A stretch of 64,000 bases of DNA from Carpediemonas membranifera (GCA_019828565.1 JAHDYR010000038.1:248001-312000), one strand, 5' to 3'. Shown: positions 33,201 to 43,760, counted from the first letter of the stretch. Notes: generated from the letters alone by a model not told the origin. Numbers and translations are program-made.

Positions 33201-33677
33201 CTCGGCGGAAGTGGTAGAGGCTGCGAGGAGCATGGTCTGGTCCGGCGAGACTTGCAGTATTGCTCTCATTCCCGCGGGGATGAGAACAGTATCCAGAAGT
33301 ATCGGGGCGGCCGCCAGTGAATAGATGGCAATCATGTCGTCAGGGCCGTTACTACCCGTGGCGAAGAGGTATAGGTCTGTACCCGCAAGCTGCGTTCCGA
33401 AGGCGGCGGTGCATGGAACAGCGAGGGAATATAGCATGACGACAAGAGGCAGGGGGGCGTAATAGACGGAGCCATGCGAATTATTGGGTGCTCCTACGAA
33501 AACGCGATCGTCATTGATCCAAATAGAGGCTCCAAACTGGCTCGACACAGATCCTGAAACCAGAAGACTGTCACTAATGGAAATCGTGGCATGAACGCTG
33601 AGAGAACAACAGGCCAAGATGACCAAGAATGCATAGATCCGCAAGCCCAAGTAGCGCACGCCAAAGGGCTCCCGCAT
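18299..33677 (-). CDS. Giant type I membrane protein with FG-GAP propellers and cysteine-rich modules (about 5,125 aa, one frameshift)
   Basis: The start at MREPFGVRYLGLRIYAFLV (33677) is chosen because a signal peptide follows directly; the frame is open further upstream. The ectodomain consists of about twelve modules. Each has FG-GAP/kelch-like propeller blades (for example 'DDWLAVGAP', 'FGSAVAL') closed by a Cys-rich unit of the ephrin-receptor-like type (C.AG.Y.DTW.SC.DCPAGT.S). Near the C-terminus comes one TM segment (about 18.74-18.85 kb), a short basic stretch and a Pro-rich cytosolic tail of about 130 residues. The N-terminal frame (20565-33791) and C-terminal frame (18299-21085) overlap. 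The protein sense moves from one to the other near 20720-20745, which needs one extra base removed. It is probably a surface adhesin or receptor. A single gene fits better than two. Confidence 0.85.
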
Positions 33678-34074
33678 TAGCGATTCTTTGATCAGCAGAA
33701 AGAGATAGCCGCTGGAGATTGACCCGAGATTGTGAGACTGTAGCAGACTGTGAGTGAACCACACATTCCGAAGCATACCGTCGTGATACACTGCTTACAT
33801 GCTTGGGGTCGACTGTGCAACTGGGCAAATACGTAACAAGTGCTTTCTGCTGGCTCGAACAACACAAAAGGCAGACTCGAACCCGAGATTAACGCAGCTG
33901 GCTATCTTGTAGATCTTGTCCAGTTCGGTAAGTAGAAACGCCAGAGCTGGCCAGCAGTGAACATGAACGTCATCCTTGGGTTGATGAGATCATTTCTCAT
34001 CTCGATTGAGCTGCGAAGCATCGGATGTTTTGAGTTCGCATGCACAAAACGCAACGCCACCCCAAGTTATCAGG
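33678..34074. other. Divergent upstream region of the giant surface gene and PITP
   Basis: About 400 nt separate the two start codons. The giant-gene frame stays open to about 33791 without a better start. No RNA gene or repeat was seen. Confidence 0.45.
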
Positions 34075-34875
34075 ATGCATATCCGAGAATTCCGCATTCC
34101 GATGCCTCTTGACCTCGAGCAGTACTACCTTGCTCAAATGTACATGAATGCGCGAGCACCGATTGAGGACAGCGCTGACGGAGGTTCCATGGAGATCCTG
34201 GTCCCATCAACACCGCGAGTGGACGAGGAGACCGGCCAAGACTACATCTACACCCACAAGGTGTTCCACATATCGACGTTCCTTCCCAAGTGGGTTCGGA
34301 TACTCCTGCCTGGGGCCGCAAAGGTGGACGCGTTCGAAACCAGCTTCGCTCAGTATCCCGAACTGGTCCGGACAGAGTACTACTGCCCACTGCTTCGGAA
34401 GCACTTCAAGCTTGTGGTCTTATCTTCCCACTACGCCGACGACAACTGTGGACAGCACAACGCCCTCCACCTGAGCGAGAAGGACCTCGCCCGCCGCTCT
34501 GTTGACGTCATTGATATACTCGAGGATGATCTCCCGGAGGACGAGTTTGAGGAGGAGTTCGCTCCTGACAAGTGGCCAACGAGACTCGAGCCGGGCTGGC
34601 GTGACCGCGAGGGTGTGATGACTGCATATAAGGTAGTCAAGATCAAGGTCGGCATTATTGGATTCCAAAACCGACTCGAGCGCTTTCTCTTATATCTCAT
34701 CCGAAACCAGTTTCTGAAGTATCACCAGAAGTCTTTTGCGTGGAAACCGTATTGGAGGGACATGACCATCGATGATGTCCGTGCGATGGAGCTCAAGACC
34801 ACGAGCGAGCTCCATGCTCGGTTCGGTGGGCGGGATGACGGTGGGATCGGGAGGACCGCCGCGAGTGTTTTATAA
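34075..34875 (+). CDS. Class I phosphatidylinositol transfer protein (PITP)
   Basis: PITPs exchange phosphatidylinositol and phosphatidylcholine between membranes and feed phosphoinositide signalling. The 266-residue product matches the family along its length: start MHIREFRIPMPLDLEQYYLAQ, YTHKVFHISTFLPKWVRILLP (compare the mammalian YTHKIYHLQSKVPTFVRML), AYKVVKIKVGIIGFQNRLERFL, and the C-terminal W....DMTIDDVRAMEL segment. Length is normal (family about 270). The ATG at 34075 is chosen over an in-frame codon at 34006 because similarity starts there. An acidic insert (EDDLPEDEFEEEF) lies mid-protein. Confidence 0.93.
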   Translation: MHIREFRIPMPLDLEQYYLAQMYMNARAPIEDSADGGSMEILVPSTPRVDEETGQDYIYTHKVFHISTFLPKWVRILLPGAAKVDAFETSFAQYPELVRTEYYCPLLRKHFKLVVLSSHYADDNCGQHNALHLSEKDLARRSVDVIDILEDDLPEDEFEEEFAPDKWPTRLEPGWRDREGVMTAYKVVKIKVGIIGFQNRLERFLLYLIRNQFLKYHQKSFAWKPYWRDMTIDDVRAMELKTTSELHARFGGRDDGGIGRTAASVL

Positions 34876-34946
34876 ACTTAAAAATGTAAATGGCGGGTTG
34901 GGTCGGGGGTATCGCCAGGGATTATGGACATTTAGAAAAAAGCAAC

Positions 34947-37900
34947 TCAGGTGTCAGATATGGCGTTCTCGGCGAGGAAGGTGGCGAGCATCATGTTGTT
35001 CGCGACGTGTTCCTTCGGGATCATGACAAGCAGACTCAGCACGATGCTCTCGTCACGGCTGAGCGCGGTAAAGATCTTCTGGAACACAAGCCGGTATGAA
35101 AGCAGGAGGAAGCCGATGGCGAAGATGTACAGCGGCACGTTGATCAGGCGGTAGGCCAGCATCGCCGTAGAAATGGTGCTGGCGTAGTCCTTGAACGTGC
35201 CAATAAATACAGGCGTCACCTGCTGCTCGATCTCTAGCATCGTTTTGATAGCGTAGCTGTCTGTACCGTCGACCGCGAGACACGTGCCGAAGCCGTTGTC
35301 GGGGTTCAGCTTGGGTATGGCGTCGATAAACATCGAGATCGCCTGCGAGTATGACTCGTCGGTGAGGACTGAGCAGCTGGGGCATGTAATGGCAGTGCCG
35401 AGGGAGTACTGGTCGCCGAGGAAGAGGTTGAGGCCAGTGACGAAGGGGTTAGACTCCGACGTGATGGTGGCGTGGCGGTCCTCCATCACGGCGAGGTTGC
35501 TGACGGCGGCGTTGTACCTCTGCTTCGCGTCGGCCTTGTCGAACGTAGTGAAGATGCCCTCGGCGGCGATATCGACGAGCCGCACCGCTCGGGAGGCGGC
35601 CGTGTCGAGGATGTCGACCTGCGTGCTGACTACGAACCACAGCTCGCTGTACAGGGTCAGGATGAGGAAGATGATGCCCAGGGCCGCCAGGGTCGCCGCG
35701 GCCATGCGGTAGAACCTCTGCGTGGCCTTCGCGCTGACCCGCTGGCGGATGACCGAGAGCTTTCTGGCGGGGGTGGGGACGAGAGTCAGGAGGAGGAGGA
35801 ACTGGATGAGCATGCAGACGAAGATGACGGCGAAGCACACCACGACGATGATCTCCATCTGGGTCATGGACGAAGAAGCCGAGTCGATATTCTGCTCGGC
35901 GGTGATATGGCCGGCTTCCATGTGTGCAATGAGAGTCTCCTCGAAGCTGACGACGTTCGCGTGGAACTTATCGTCGAAGAGGATCTCCCGTGCGATTTTG
36001 ATCTGCTCGTCGGCCGTGAGGGTTCGGTCGACGACGCTGTTGTTGTACAGATACTCTCTTGTGTAGTGCATCTGGTCGAACTCGTACGTGCTCTCGGCGG
36101 TGATGTCGTACTCGTAATCCTGGAACTCCGTGGCCACCGTCACTGGGATGTCCTGGGCCCACAGCATGAGCTCGATGGCGACCATGAGCGTGTGGTTGTT
36201 CTGGTCAAGATAGGAGTTGAATGCAGCCGACGTCGACTCGGGAATGGAGTAGGCAGTAAAATGCTCGAGAACCTCGGGGACGGACACATCCATGGCCATA
36301 TACGCCTTTTCCACGGCCGTGAGGATGTTAGATAGCGGTCTCTGGGTGTAGCGGCGCGAGAGCTGCTTGTAGTCCGTCCAGTCGTCAAGGAGGGCATAGA
36401 CGTGCGCGCTGATGTCAGACTTCTCGAGCAGCGCGGCAGTGAGCGCAGTCTTGTTCGTGTGCTGGTTGAACGTCGAGTAGACCGCGATGGCGATGCAGAC
36501 GAGGGAGACGACGGTGAGGATAACGAGCAGGGCGACCTGGAGGATGATCATCGAGCGCTTGGTCGTCTTGCGGTCGCCCCCCTGGAACGCCTTGGAGTCG
36601 ATGAGTCTGTGTCGGATCTGATCGATGCGGTCGGCCAGCAGCTTGAGTCTGTGCTTCAGGATGATGAGCACGAGGATGTCGAAAAGCACAATGACGCTCA
36701 GTGCGACGAACACAGCCGTGGCGATGATACGAACAGTGAAGACGGTGTCGAGGATGTCGCTGAGTTCCGTCGCCTCGTTGTCGATGCGGGTCAGCAGCGT
36801 GTTCCGCACCTCGTTCAGGTTGTCCACCGCCTGATCCTTTCTCCTCCAGTACTGGTCGTCCATGGACACCGCCCGAGCGCTCGTCTCGAGGGCGGTGGCG
36901 TTCATGGCAGAGTCAGCTTCGTTCGTGGAGTAGAAGCCGGAGCTCGCGCGGTAGTCGCCATAGACGGCCTGCTCGGCGTCATGCCACGTCTCGGCGCTGT
37001 AGTTGTAGTCGAGGTCCATGATCTGGCACCCCACGGCGTCAGGCAGGTCAAGCGTCATCCACCGCATCTTCATCTCCACGTGGTCGCGATATGCGATCTG
37101 ATCCGACAGATCCCATGCCTCAGCGACAAGGGCGGCGTCCTCCACGCTGAGATCGAACTCGGCGAGGGCGTTGAGGAGGTCGAGCTTCGTCCGGCTATCG
37201 GGGACCTCCCAGTAGCGCTCATACGCGTCAACCGTGCCTCTCTGGATGAACTCGACGGCTGAGATCGTCTGGGTCGAGTCAGCTGATTTGAGGTCAGTGA
37301 TGAGGCGCTGGGTCGCATCGAGGTCGCTGAACGCGTCAATGATGACCGGGATCTCGACAGCGTCGTATGCGAACGAGACCACCACCCCGAATGCGATGGC
37401 CGCGGCCATGGCTAGGAACAGGACTGTGCCCCAGTAGATGAGGCGGGTGATGCTGTAGAGCGACGAGTGGTACACCTTTGCCCGGTGAAGTAGGTGCTCA
37501 GCGCCGCCCTCGTCGAGCAGACTGGTGTCACTCGCCTCATACGGCATCCGATGGCCTTCCGACGTCGAGGAGTGGCCCTCGTCTGTGCCCTGCAAGTTGA
37601 CTGAAGACACAGAGCCTTGCTCCTGGGTGTGAGCTTTTCCGGGGATGGGCGACCCTCGGCCACTGATGTTTCCAAACCGTAGGGGGGGTACGTCTGATTC
37701 ATCGTCCTCGTCGCCCGACACTGAGCGGTGCATCTCGCTGTCACACCCGCTGCTGTCGCTCTCCACGTTCCTGGGCGTGTCGTCCTCAGTGTCGGGTCGG
37801 ATCCGCATCGGCGAGTGCTCAAAAGCGGAGCCTTCCTCGACCACAGCATCATGAGCATCGTCATCATCGTCATACCCATTGTCGGACGCTTGTGTGTCGC

Positions 37901-40760
37901 TATCCTCGACCGACACCATGTTCTCCATGCGGGCGAGGTCCCTGGCGTCTGTGATGTGGGAGTGCTCGTCGTCCTCGGGTTCGTTGGCGACGTCGAAGTG
38001 GATGGCGCGCTTGGCAGTCTTCTTCGTTTTGCGCTTCCTTTCTCTCTTTGCGACGTTTGTGGCAGTCACCATCTCGTCGACGACGTCCCTGTCAATATGG
38101 AGGAAGACGTTGATGTTCTCAGCCTGGTGCAGGGTAACCGTGTTGAACGCGCGGCGGAGCAGGAAGAACTGCAGCCCGAGGAGGACGAGTACGACCACGG
38201 CCAGTGCAACGGCGTCGATACCCAGCCCGACGTACTGGGCAAGGTCAGTCGACTCGAGGATGTCTGCCTGGAGGATGTTGATGCCGTTCCTCAGGCTCTC
38301 GAGGCCGTTAGTGCTGACGAAGTCGATGTCCGTGCTGAGCGTGTTGTCCTTGAGCACTCTCTTGAACGACACCTCGAGCGACGACGCCATGTCGATGATG
38401 GACGTGTACACAGACTCCGTGGTGGCTGGGTTGGTCGCCCTGTAGTGACGGGCAATGAAGCTCGGCTCGCGGGCACTGCTGAAGATGCTGGGGAAGAGCG
38501 TGGCCGTGATGATGTCAGACACGGACGCGTCGAGGTCCTCGGTGGAGGAGATGAGGTCATCCAGGGAGGAGGTCAGGCGGGCATGAATCAGCTCGACTGT
38601 GTTCATGTCGCCGAAGGTGAAGGAGCCGGGGTAGCTGTTCTCGCAGTCAGCCAGCAGGGCAAGAAAGGTCGCCTCGGCGCTGTTGAAGTCCATGTTGCCC
38701 GAGGCGGTGAGTGCGTCGATAAGGGCGGACATGACGAACATCCTGACCTGGAACACGCCCCCCACGATCACGAAGATGGCCGTGATGACGCATAGGAGGA
38801 CGAGGACCGCGGACCGGAGCCGGGAGACGGAGTTGGACGTTGTGCGGATCCGCTTGGTGCGGAGGATGGTGAGGATGTCGTTCTCCATGGCCCTCGACGT
38901 CCCGCTGGACACGGAGCCTGACCGGGACGACGAGGCCGAGCTGCTGTCGCTCATCATGCGGTTGTTGGCGATCTCGTCGGCCGCAGCTTGGATCTGGGCG
39001 CCGTACTCTGGGTCCTGCTGGACGACGGCGACGAAGTCCGCGTAGGCGTGGATGATGTTATCTCGCTCGGGGAAGGCCTTGATGAGTTGGATGTAGAGCT
39101 TGTCCGCAGTGGTGCTGTGCTTGTGGATCTCCTGGGAGATGGCGAGCAGCTCGTTGACGTCGGGCTTAGGGATCGCAAGGGCACGCCAGAAGGAGTTGAT
39201 GGCGCGGCGTGCGTTGATGGCCTCCTCCTTGGCCTTCTTCTGCTTGGCGTTCAGCTCAGCCAGGGCCTCTGCGTTGAGGCCACTGTCTTGCTTGCGTCTG
39301 ATCCGGTCAGCGTCCGTGTGGAGCCCGATGAGCATGACCACCGTGATGGGGCTGAGGCCCTTGAGGATGTCTCGCTCGACCATTGTCGGGAGGCGCGTTG
39401 CTTCGAAGATGGCCGCCTCGTAGTTGGCCGAGACTGTGAGGGCGTACTGGACGATGGTGAGTCGGGACCGGCCGTTGGTGAAGGCCTCGGCGCAGGCGTA
39501 TGACACAAGCGTCTGCAGACGGCCGATGAGCTCGCGGCGTCTTGCGGAGGTCTTGTCGTCGATGGTAGCTGTGGAAAGCATCTCCCTGCGGTCTGCGGTG
39601 CGTCTGATCTGCGCGTCGAACAGGTTGTGGACGGCGACCGTGAACCAGAGCCAGAGAGAGAAGTCGGAGAGTGTGATGAAGCGGGGCAGCGACACTTCAT
39701 CCTCGGAGTCGTTCCTGACGTTGCTCATGCCGTTGGAAACGTCCTTGACCCTGATAAGGGAGGGCGTGATGCGGGTGTAGAGAACGAAGAGCCTTCCGAC
39801 GACCACGGCGAGTGTGAGAGGGACCGAGACGACGGGGGCGACCCAGAACATGGTCGGGTGCAAGGCAGACATGAGTGAGACCGGGATGACGGCCACGAAG
39901 GTGTAGACCCCGATTGCCCATGGGATGGCGTTGGCGTGGGTGGGGAAGACGCTGACGATCACCGAGTAGACGATCGCGATGGAGCAGATGAAGAGGGCCG
40001 AGAGAATAGGGTGGACTGAGTCGAGCCCGAATGTCCTCGAGGCGCCCAGCAGCCCCACGGTCATGAGGAGCACGGGCTGGGCTGGGACGATGAGTGAGGG
40101 GATGTTGATGGAGAGCGTCGACGAGTCGCTGTACGGGCCCGAGAACATGATCAGCTTGGACAACACAGCAAGGCCGGTGAGCACGATGAAGGCGGCGAGG
40201 GCCGTAGCCATGTATATGAGGTGGCTGATCGAGAGGGGCGTCACCGCTTGGACCAGGCCGGACATATCGCTGCCAGTGCTGTCTGTCATGATGAATGGCA
40301 TGGCGAGGGTCTCAACGAGAGGCAGGAGGAGGACGCCAGTGGTGAGCATGATGAGTGTCGAGAGAATCCTGTAGCGGAACGAGATGTGGATGGAGCGGGC
40401 GACCACGGTTTCGAGGAAGACCCACCCCACGAGGATAGCGATGTACACCATGGTTCCCACGAGGAAGATCTGCGATGCTGTCGAGTTATTGCTACTGAAG
40501 ATGCTAGTGGTTGAAGGTAAGAACAAGCGAGGTATCTTGAAAAGGAGGGAATCGCTGTAGGACATGCACATGGCCGATAACTGAAGCGCCTGGATGATCA
40601 TCGTGGCGATTGTAAGCAAGGGGAAAGGCGGGGCGCTCAGACGAATGGACGCAAGGCAATAAGTTGATCGCCAGCCGATAGATCCGAGATGAAGAGGTGA
40701 TAACCATCCAATATGGCGACTTGCAGCTGTCGACGCTTGAGATGCTGCCGCTGCGGCCAT
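34947..40760 (-). CDS. Giant multi-pass sensor-like membrane protein, tiny-macrocysts (TmcB)-like N-terminus, four TM-ectodomain-TM modules
   Basis: A 1,937-residue protein. Residues about 95-330 form a multi-pass membrane block. Residues about 360-600 are helical and include a FWRAL...KAFPERDNIIHAY region typical of TmcB/TmcC-like proteins, which in trichomonads often precede PAS and adenylate cyclase domains. From about 651 on, four modules follow, each made of a TM helix, a helical ectodomain of 150-180 residues and a second TM helix, like bacterial chemoreceptor sensors. The first two modules are separated by an acidic, Ser-rich cytosolic linker (VEDSDTQASDNGYDDDDDAHD). The protein ends soon after the last TM helix, with no cyclase, kinase or PAS domain. 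It probably senses ligands and signals through partners (inference). Confidence 0.85.
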   Translation of the reverse strand: MAAAAASQASTAASRHIGWLSPLHLGSIGWRSTYCLASIRLSAPPFPLLTIATMIIQALQLSAMCMSYSDSLLFKIPRLFLPSTTSIFSSNNSTASQIFLVGTMVYIAILVGWVFLETVVARSIHISFRYRILSTLIMLTTGVLLLPLVETLAMPFIMTDSTGSDMSGLVQAVTPLSISHLIYMATALAAFIVLTGLAVLSKLIMFSGPYSDSSTLSINIPSLIVPAQPVLLMTVGLLGASRTFGLDSVHPILSALFICSIAIVYSVIVSVFPTHANAIPWAIGVYTFVAVIPVSLMSALHPTMFWVAPVVSVPLTLAVVVGRLFVLYTRITPSLIRVKDVSNGMSNVRNDSEDEVSLPRFITLSDFSLWLWFTVAVHNLFDAQIRRTADRREMLSTATIDDKTSARRRELIGRLQTLVSYACAEAFTNGRSRLTIVQYALTVSANYEAAIFEATRLPTMVERDILKGLSPITVVMLIGLHTDADRIRRKQDSGLNAEALAELNAKQKKAKEEAINARRAINSFWRALAIPKPDVNELLAISQEIHKHSTTADKLYIQLIKAFPERDNIIHAYADFVAVVQQDPEYGAQIQAAADEIANNRMMSDSSSASSSRSGSVSSGTSRAMENDILTILRTKRIRTTSNSVSRLRSAVLVLLCVITAIFVIVGGVFQVRMFVMSALIDALTASGNMDFNSAEATFLALLADCENSYPGSFTFGDMNTVELIHARLTSSLDDLISSTEDLDASVSDIITATLFPSIFSSAREPSFIARHYRATNPATTESVYTSIIDMASSLEVSFKRVLKDNTLSTDIDFVSTNGLESLRNGINILQADILESTDLAQYVGLGIDAVALAVVVLVLLGLQFFLLRRAFNTVTLHQAENINVFLHIDRDVVDEMVTATNVAKRERKRKTKKTAKRAIHFDVANEPEDDEHSHITDARDLARMENMVSVEDSDTQASDNGYDDDDDAHDAVVEEGSAFEHSPMRIRPDTEDDTPRNVESDSSGCDSEMHRSVSGDEDDESDVPPLRFGNISGRGSPIPGKAHTQEQGSVSSVNLQGTDEGHSSTSEGHRMPYEASDTSLLDEGGAEHLLHRAKVYHSSLYSITRLIYWGTVLFLAMAAAIAFGVVVSFAYDAVEIPVIIDAFSDLDATQRLITDLKSADSTQTISAVEFIQRGTVDAYERYWEVPDSRTKLDLLNALAEFDLSVEDAALVAEAWDLSDQIAYRDHVEMKMRWMTLDLPDAVGCQIMDLDYNYSAETWHDAEQAVYGDYRASSGFYSTNEADSAMNATALETSARAVSMDDQYWRRKDQAVDNLNEVRNTLLTRIDNEATELSDILDTVFTVRIIATAVFVALSVIVLFDILVLIILKHRLKLLADRIDQIRHRLIDSKAFQGGDRKTTKRSMIILQVALLVILTVVSLVCIAIAVYSTFNQHTNKTALTAALLEKSDISAHVYALLDDWTDYKQLSRRYTQRPLSNILTAVEKAYMAMDVSVPEVLEHFTAYSIPESTSAAFNSYLDQNNHTLMVAIELMLWAQDIPVTVATEFQDYEYDITAESTYEFDQMHYTREYLYNNSVVDRTLTADEQIKIAREILFDDKFHANVVSFEETLIAHMEAGHITAEQNIDSASSSMTQMEIIVVVCFAVIFVCMLIQFLLLLTLVPTPARKLSVIRQRVSAKATQRFYRMAAATLAALGIIFLILTLYSELWFVVSTQVDILDTAASRAVRLVDIAAEGIFTTFDKADAKQRYNAAVSNLAVMEDRHATITSESNPFVTGLNLFLGDQYSLGTAITCPSCSVLTDESYSQAISMFIDAIPKLNPDNGFGTCLAVDGTDSYAIKTMLEIEQQVTPVFIGTFKDYASTISTAMLAYRLINVPLYIFAIGFLLLSYRLVFQKIFTALSRDESIVLSLLVMIPKEHVANNMMLATFLAENAISDT

Positions 40761-41776
40761 GTAATGAACGGAATATGTTGGTTCTGAGACTCAGCGACTT
40801 AAATCTTCCGTCGATCAAAAATTAAATCGTCCAGACAGTTCTTATCTACTGAATTAGAGCACTGTATGCCATGAAACAATAATGGCCCGCATCCATGGCA
40901 CAGGGGGTGGGGTAACCTGGAAAACTGGTGCGAGCGAAGGCTGGGAAAGAGAGTAATGGTGGAAGGAAAGGCTGCGAATATATGCCATCTAGGTCACACA
41001 GGGGGTGCCCAGCTGGCATCGGCACGTTATTGAATGTTCATCGATGACCGCACAGCTCATGCACATGAGCCTCGCTGTGTGGACCCAATGGAATAAGCGA
41101 GGTCTCCTGTCCTTGCATTTGACCCTTACGTGCATAAACAGTCCACATGCATGTCAAATGAGGGCGTGGCAGGCTCGGATGCCGACTGGATCAGGCGTGT
41201 AGCTCGGCCCGTTTGTATGATTGGCATGTATTCATCTTGTACTGTGAGATACAGCTGGGATCCAGGTCGCGGGACGGATATGCCTGAGGAGTATGCTTCA
41301 CTAGCGACAGCGGCCACTGGATAGGGATGTTTGGCCGATATACTGTGTTTTAACGGATCTGGCTACCTGCTCTGTCGCTATAATTCGATACGGAACCGAT
41401 AAGCTGAGGCCTGAGGGCTCTACCCTTTCTAGGATGGCCAGGATGTGGGCACCTCATCAGAAGGACGGAGCTGATGCCGAAAATAAAACTCTGCATGCAT
41501 TCAATAGTACAGCACTTTTGAAGTATGAACGCGAGTGTATAGCCATGCACAGGTTTCTAAGCGCTCAAATGGGCGAAACCATCGCATGACTTGGCTGCAG
41601 TCGCCGCGCTGCCGGCAGACCAAGTCTGCAAAACGACAAGCAATCTGATGTCCAGGGCACATGCAGAGGGTGTCTAATCATCCCCGTCTACTCAGATTCC
41701 CACTTGATTGTTTCACCGACGTTCCACAATCCGGCTTGCTCCCAAAAGAAGCGCACACCCAACTGCTGACGGTACT
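40761..41776. other. Intergenic region
   Basis: About 1 kb between the start of one minus-strand gene and the end of the next. Only short frames without protein-like composition. No repeat or RNA gene recognised. Confidence 0.5.
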
Positions 41777-42997
41777 TTACTGACCATGCCACGGGTCGAC
41801 ATCAACCATGGCAATCTCACAAAAAGCACAGTCTGGTGGTTCACACGGCATCATCACAGGCACCCTTTCAGTATGGGCCTTGATTCCTGAGACCACAAAC
41901 CAGTCGCCATCAGCGTTACGGAACTTCGTGTCCAGAAAGAGTGCTGTGGCTTCAAATGGGACATCAATTAGCCTTTCCCCGCAACAATGGGTCCGACCCC
42001 CGGTTACCCAGCAGACGAGGGTATAGCTCCGGAACCAGCCGGTGACTGCTTCACGAAACTTGAGCGGGGTGGGCGTGAGACAGTATTGGCCTTCTTCGCA
42101 GCCTGATAGTAGACCAGATCGGGCAATCGTGCTGGAGACAAGCCCAACGAACAGCAGATGGCGGTCGCGACAGTATGTTGTGGCAAAGTCGCCCGAGTCC
42201 ACAACATGGTCGACCCTGAAGGGCAGCTCCTGGAACCCAGTCATCTCATTCCTGTGTCCGAGTCCCAGTTCGCCGTGCTCGTTTTCTCCACTTACCGCTG
42301 ACCGATCGCCATTTGACAAAAGAATGAGATCATCACGAACCACGAGCTGATCTGGTACAAAGCGGTCGGGAAGGGTAATTGGGTGGAAGATTTCCTCGTC
42401 CTCAACGGGACCAGTGAACTGATCTGGGCAGTAGCCACCGATGACAGGCCCAGCCCTGGTGAGGATGACTGAACGGCCGCAGTGCATCCCTACGTCGTAC
42501 ACAAGCTCGTGCTTATGCCATGGGGCCAGGCTGGCCTCGAGCTCGGACACCTCGGGGTAGGCGGGGAAGATGAGTCGGACTGTGCCACCGGTGGATGGGC
42601 GCCCGAGCTGGAAATTGGCGTTGTGGCCCCATCCCCACAGACCCTTGGGTGTTAGGGCAATGTGGGTGAAGCAGCTGTCGTTGTAGAGCTTGAGTGCTCT
42701 GGGCATTTGAACCCTGGTGAACGTGCAGTGCTCCTCGGTGTCGACAAAGAACACTCTTCCGGCATACATGCGGTGGTGTTGCATAGCCCATGTTAATGGG
42801 CTGGTATAGCTCTCGCCGTCCTTCTCGGCGACGGTCAACGAGAAGAAGAACTTGCGGCAGAGGAACCAGAGGCTCTTGGCCTCGGGGGTGAGTCTCTGGC
42901 GGATCATGTCGTGTATGTCGCAGTCGTATGGATCTTCTCCAACGGCCTTCTCCAACACCCTGTCCTCGAGGTCTGGGTTGGCACCACTCGCCATCAT
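41777..42997 (-). CDS. RCC1-like repeat protein
   Basis: RCC1-like propellers serve as Ran exchange factors or as scaffolds. The 406-residue product (start MMASGANPDLEDRV) has an N-terminal helical, charged region with an F-box-like feel (DMIRQRLTPEAKSLWFLCRKF). RCC1-type blades follow, clearest at GLWGWGHNANFQLGRPSTG and SGENEHGELGLGHRNE. The remaining blades are degenerate. The frame is open upstream to 43063 but without an ATG, so a short 5' exon could exist. This is unlikely to be the true Ran exchange factor, because most blades are divergent; a scaffold or ubiquitin adaptor role is a guess. Confidence 0.75.
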   Translation of the reverse strand: MMASGANPDLEDRVLEKAVGEDPYDCDIHDMIRQRLTPEAKSLWFLCRKFFFSLTVAEKDGESYTSPLTWAMQHHRMYAGRVFFVDTEEHCTFTRVQMPRALKLYNDSCFTHIALTPKGLWGWGHNANFQLGRPSTGGTVRLIFPAYPEVSELEASLAPWHKHELVYDVGMHCGRSVILTRAGPVIGGYCPDQFTGPVEDEEIFHPITLPDRFVPDQLVVRDDLILLSNGDRSAVSGENEHGELGLGHRNEMTGFQELPFRVDHVVDSGDFATTYCRDRHLLFVGLVSSTIARSGLLSGCEEGQYCLTPTPLKFREAVTGWFRSYTLVCWVTGGRTHCCGERLIDVPFEATALFLDTKFRNADGDWFVVSGIKAHTERVPVMMPCEPPDCAFCEIAMVDVDPWHGQ

Positions 42998-43334
42998 TGA
43001 TTGCGTCTCGTACTTCAGAACCGAGCAAGCTTGAACAAGCAAAGAAGAATGGGACAGATACAAGTAGCTCCTTGCCTTGGCACTGGCGTAGGATATGACA
43101 TCCCACAGCCCTGCGATGAGGATAACCGCGACCCCGAATCGAGCGGAACCATAATCTCATAAAAATGGATGAAACTAGAGAACGTACGGTCGTATAGACC
43201 ATAAAGTAGCGATATTCACGCTAAGCCGTCGCAGATGAGCCCAATGGTGGTCTCGATATGCATTCGATCTTTGCTCGACCGCTGATGCTCACCGCACGCA
43301 GCCATTCCAGCGACATATGGGAGAGGCCGACCCA

Positions 43335-43760
43335 TCACATCCCTGCGAGCGCGTTGTCGAGGGCCCGCTGACCCGATCCAGCCCATCTCCGCAGCCCAGC
43401 TTCTGAGACATCGCCACGCCCTCCGGCATTCCGGACTAGCGTTGCCGGGCCCGTAGACCCACATTCCGGGCGTTGGAGCCGGTCAGCAAGCTCTGTGGCA
43501 CGCCTGGGCCAGCGGGTCGCGGCAACGCGAGGTGACAGCCGATGGCGATGGCACACGCAGGAGCGGTCGGCCGACACCAGCAGACCTCTGGGGCACCTTC
43601 TGGTGCGATCAGCTGGCCTCCCCGGGCCTGCAGCCGACCCGATGCGCATTAGGGTAGTGATCTTCTGGTCGACGTCGAGCAGGGTGTCAGAGCGCTTGTA
43701 GATGATGATCTCCGGCTTCGAAACCTGTAAATGTTCATCGTGGTATCGGGTGGGGCCCTG
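43335..43760 (-). pseudogene. Possible decayed gene fragment of unknown family
   Basis: Read on the minus strand, about 43760-43640 gives a very protein-like run (TRYHDEHLQ, then VSKPEIIIYKRSDTLLDVDQ and KITTLMRIG) without an ATG at its head. It then changes to a low-quality Arg-rich frame. Another frame (GRLQARGGQLIAPEGAPEV…) becomes protein-like just after, so a one- or two-base shift may have broken it. An acceptor-like ACATTTACAG lies at its upstream edge, so an exon of a split gene is an alternative. Confidence 0.3.

Noticed and set aside
36402-37262. Long plus-strand frames across the TmcB-like gene (also 35472-36335, 37728-38795)
   Set aside because: Antisense shadows in a gene with very regular codon use; repetitive Asp/Val/Glu/His/Leu composition.
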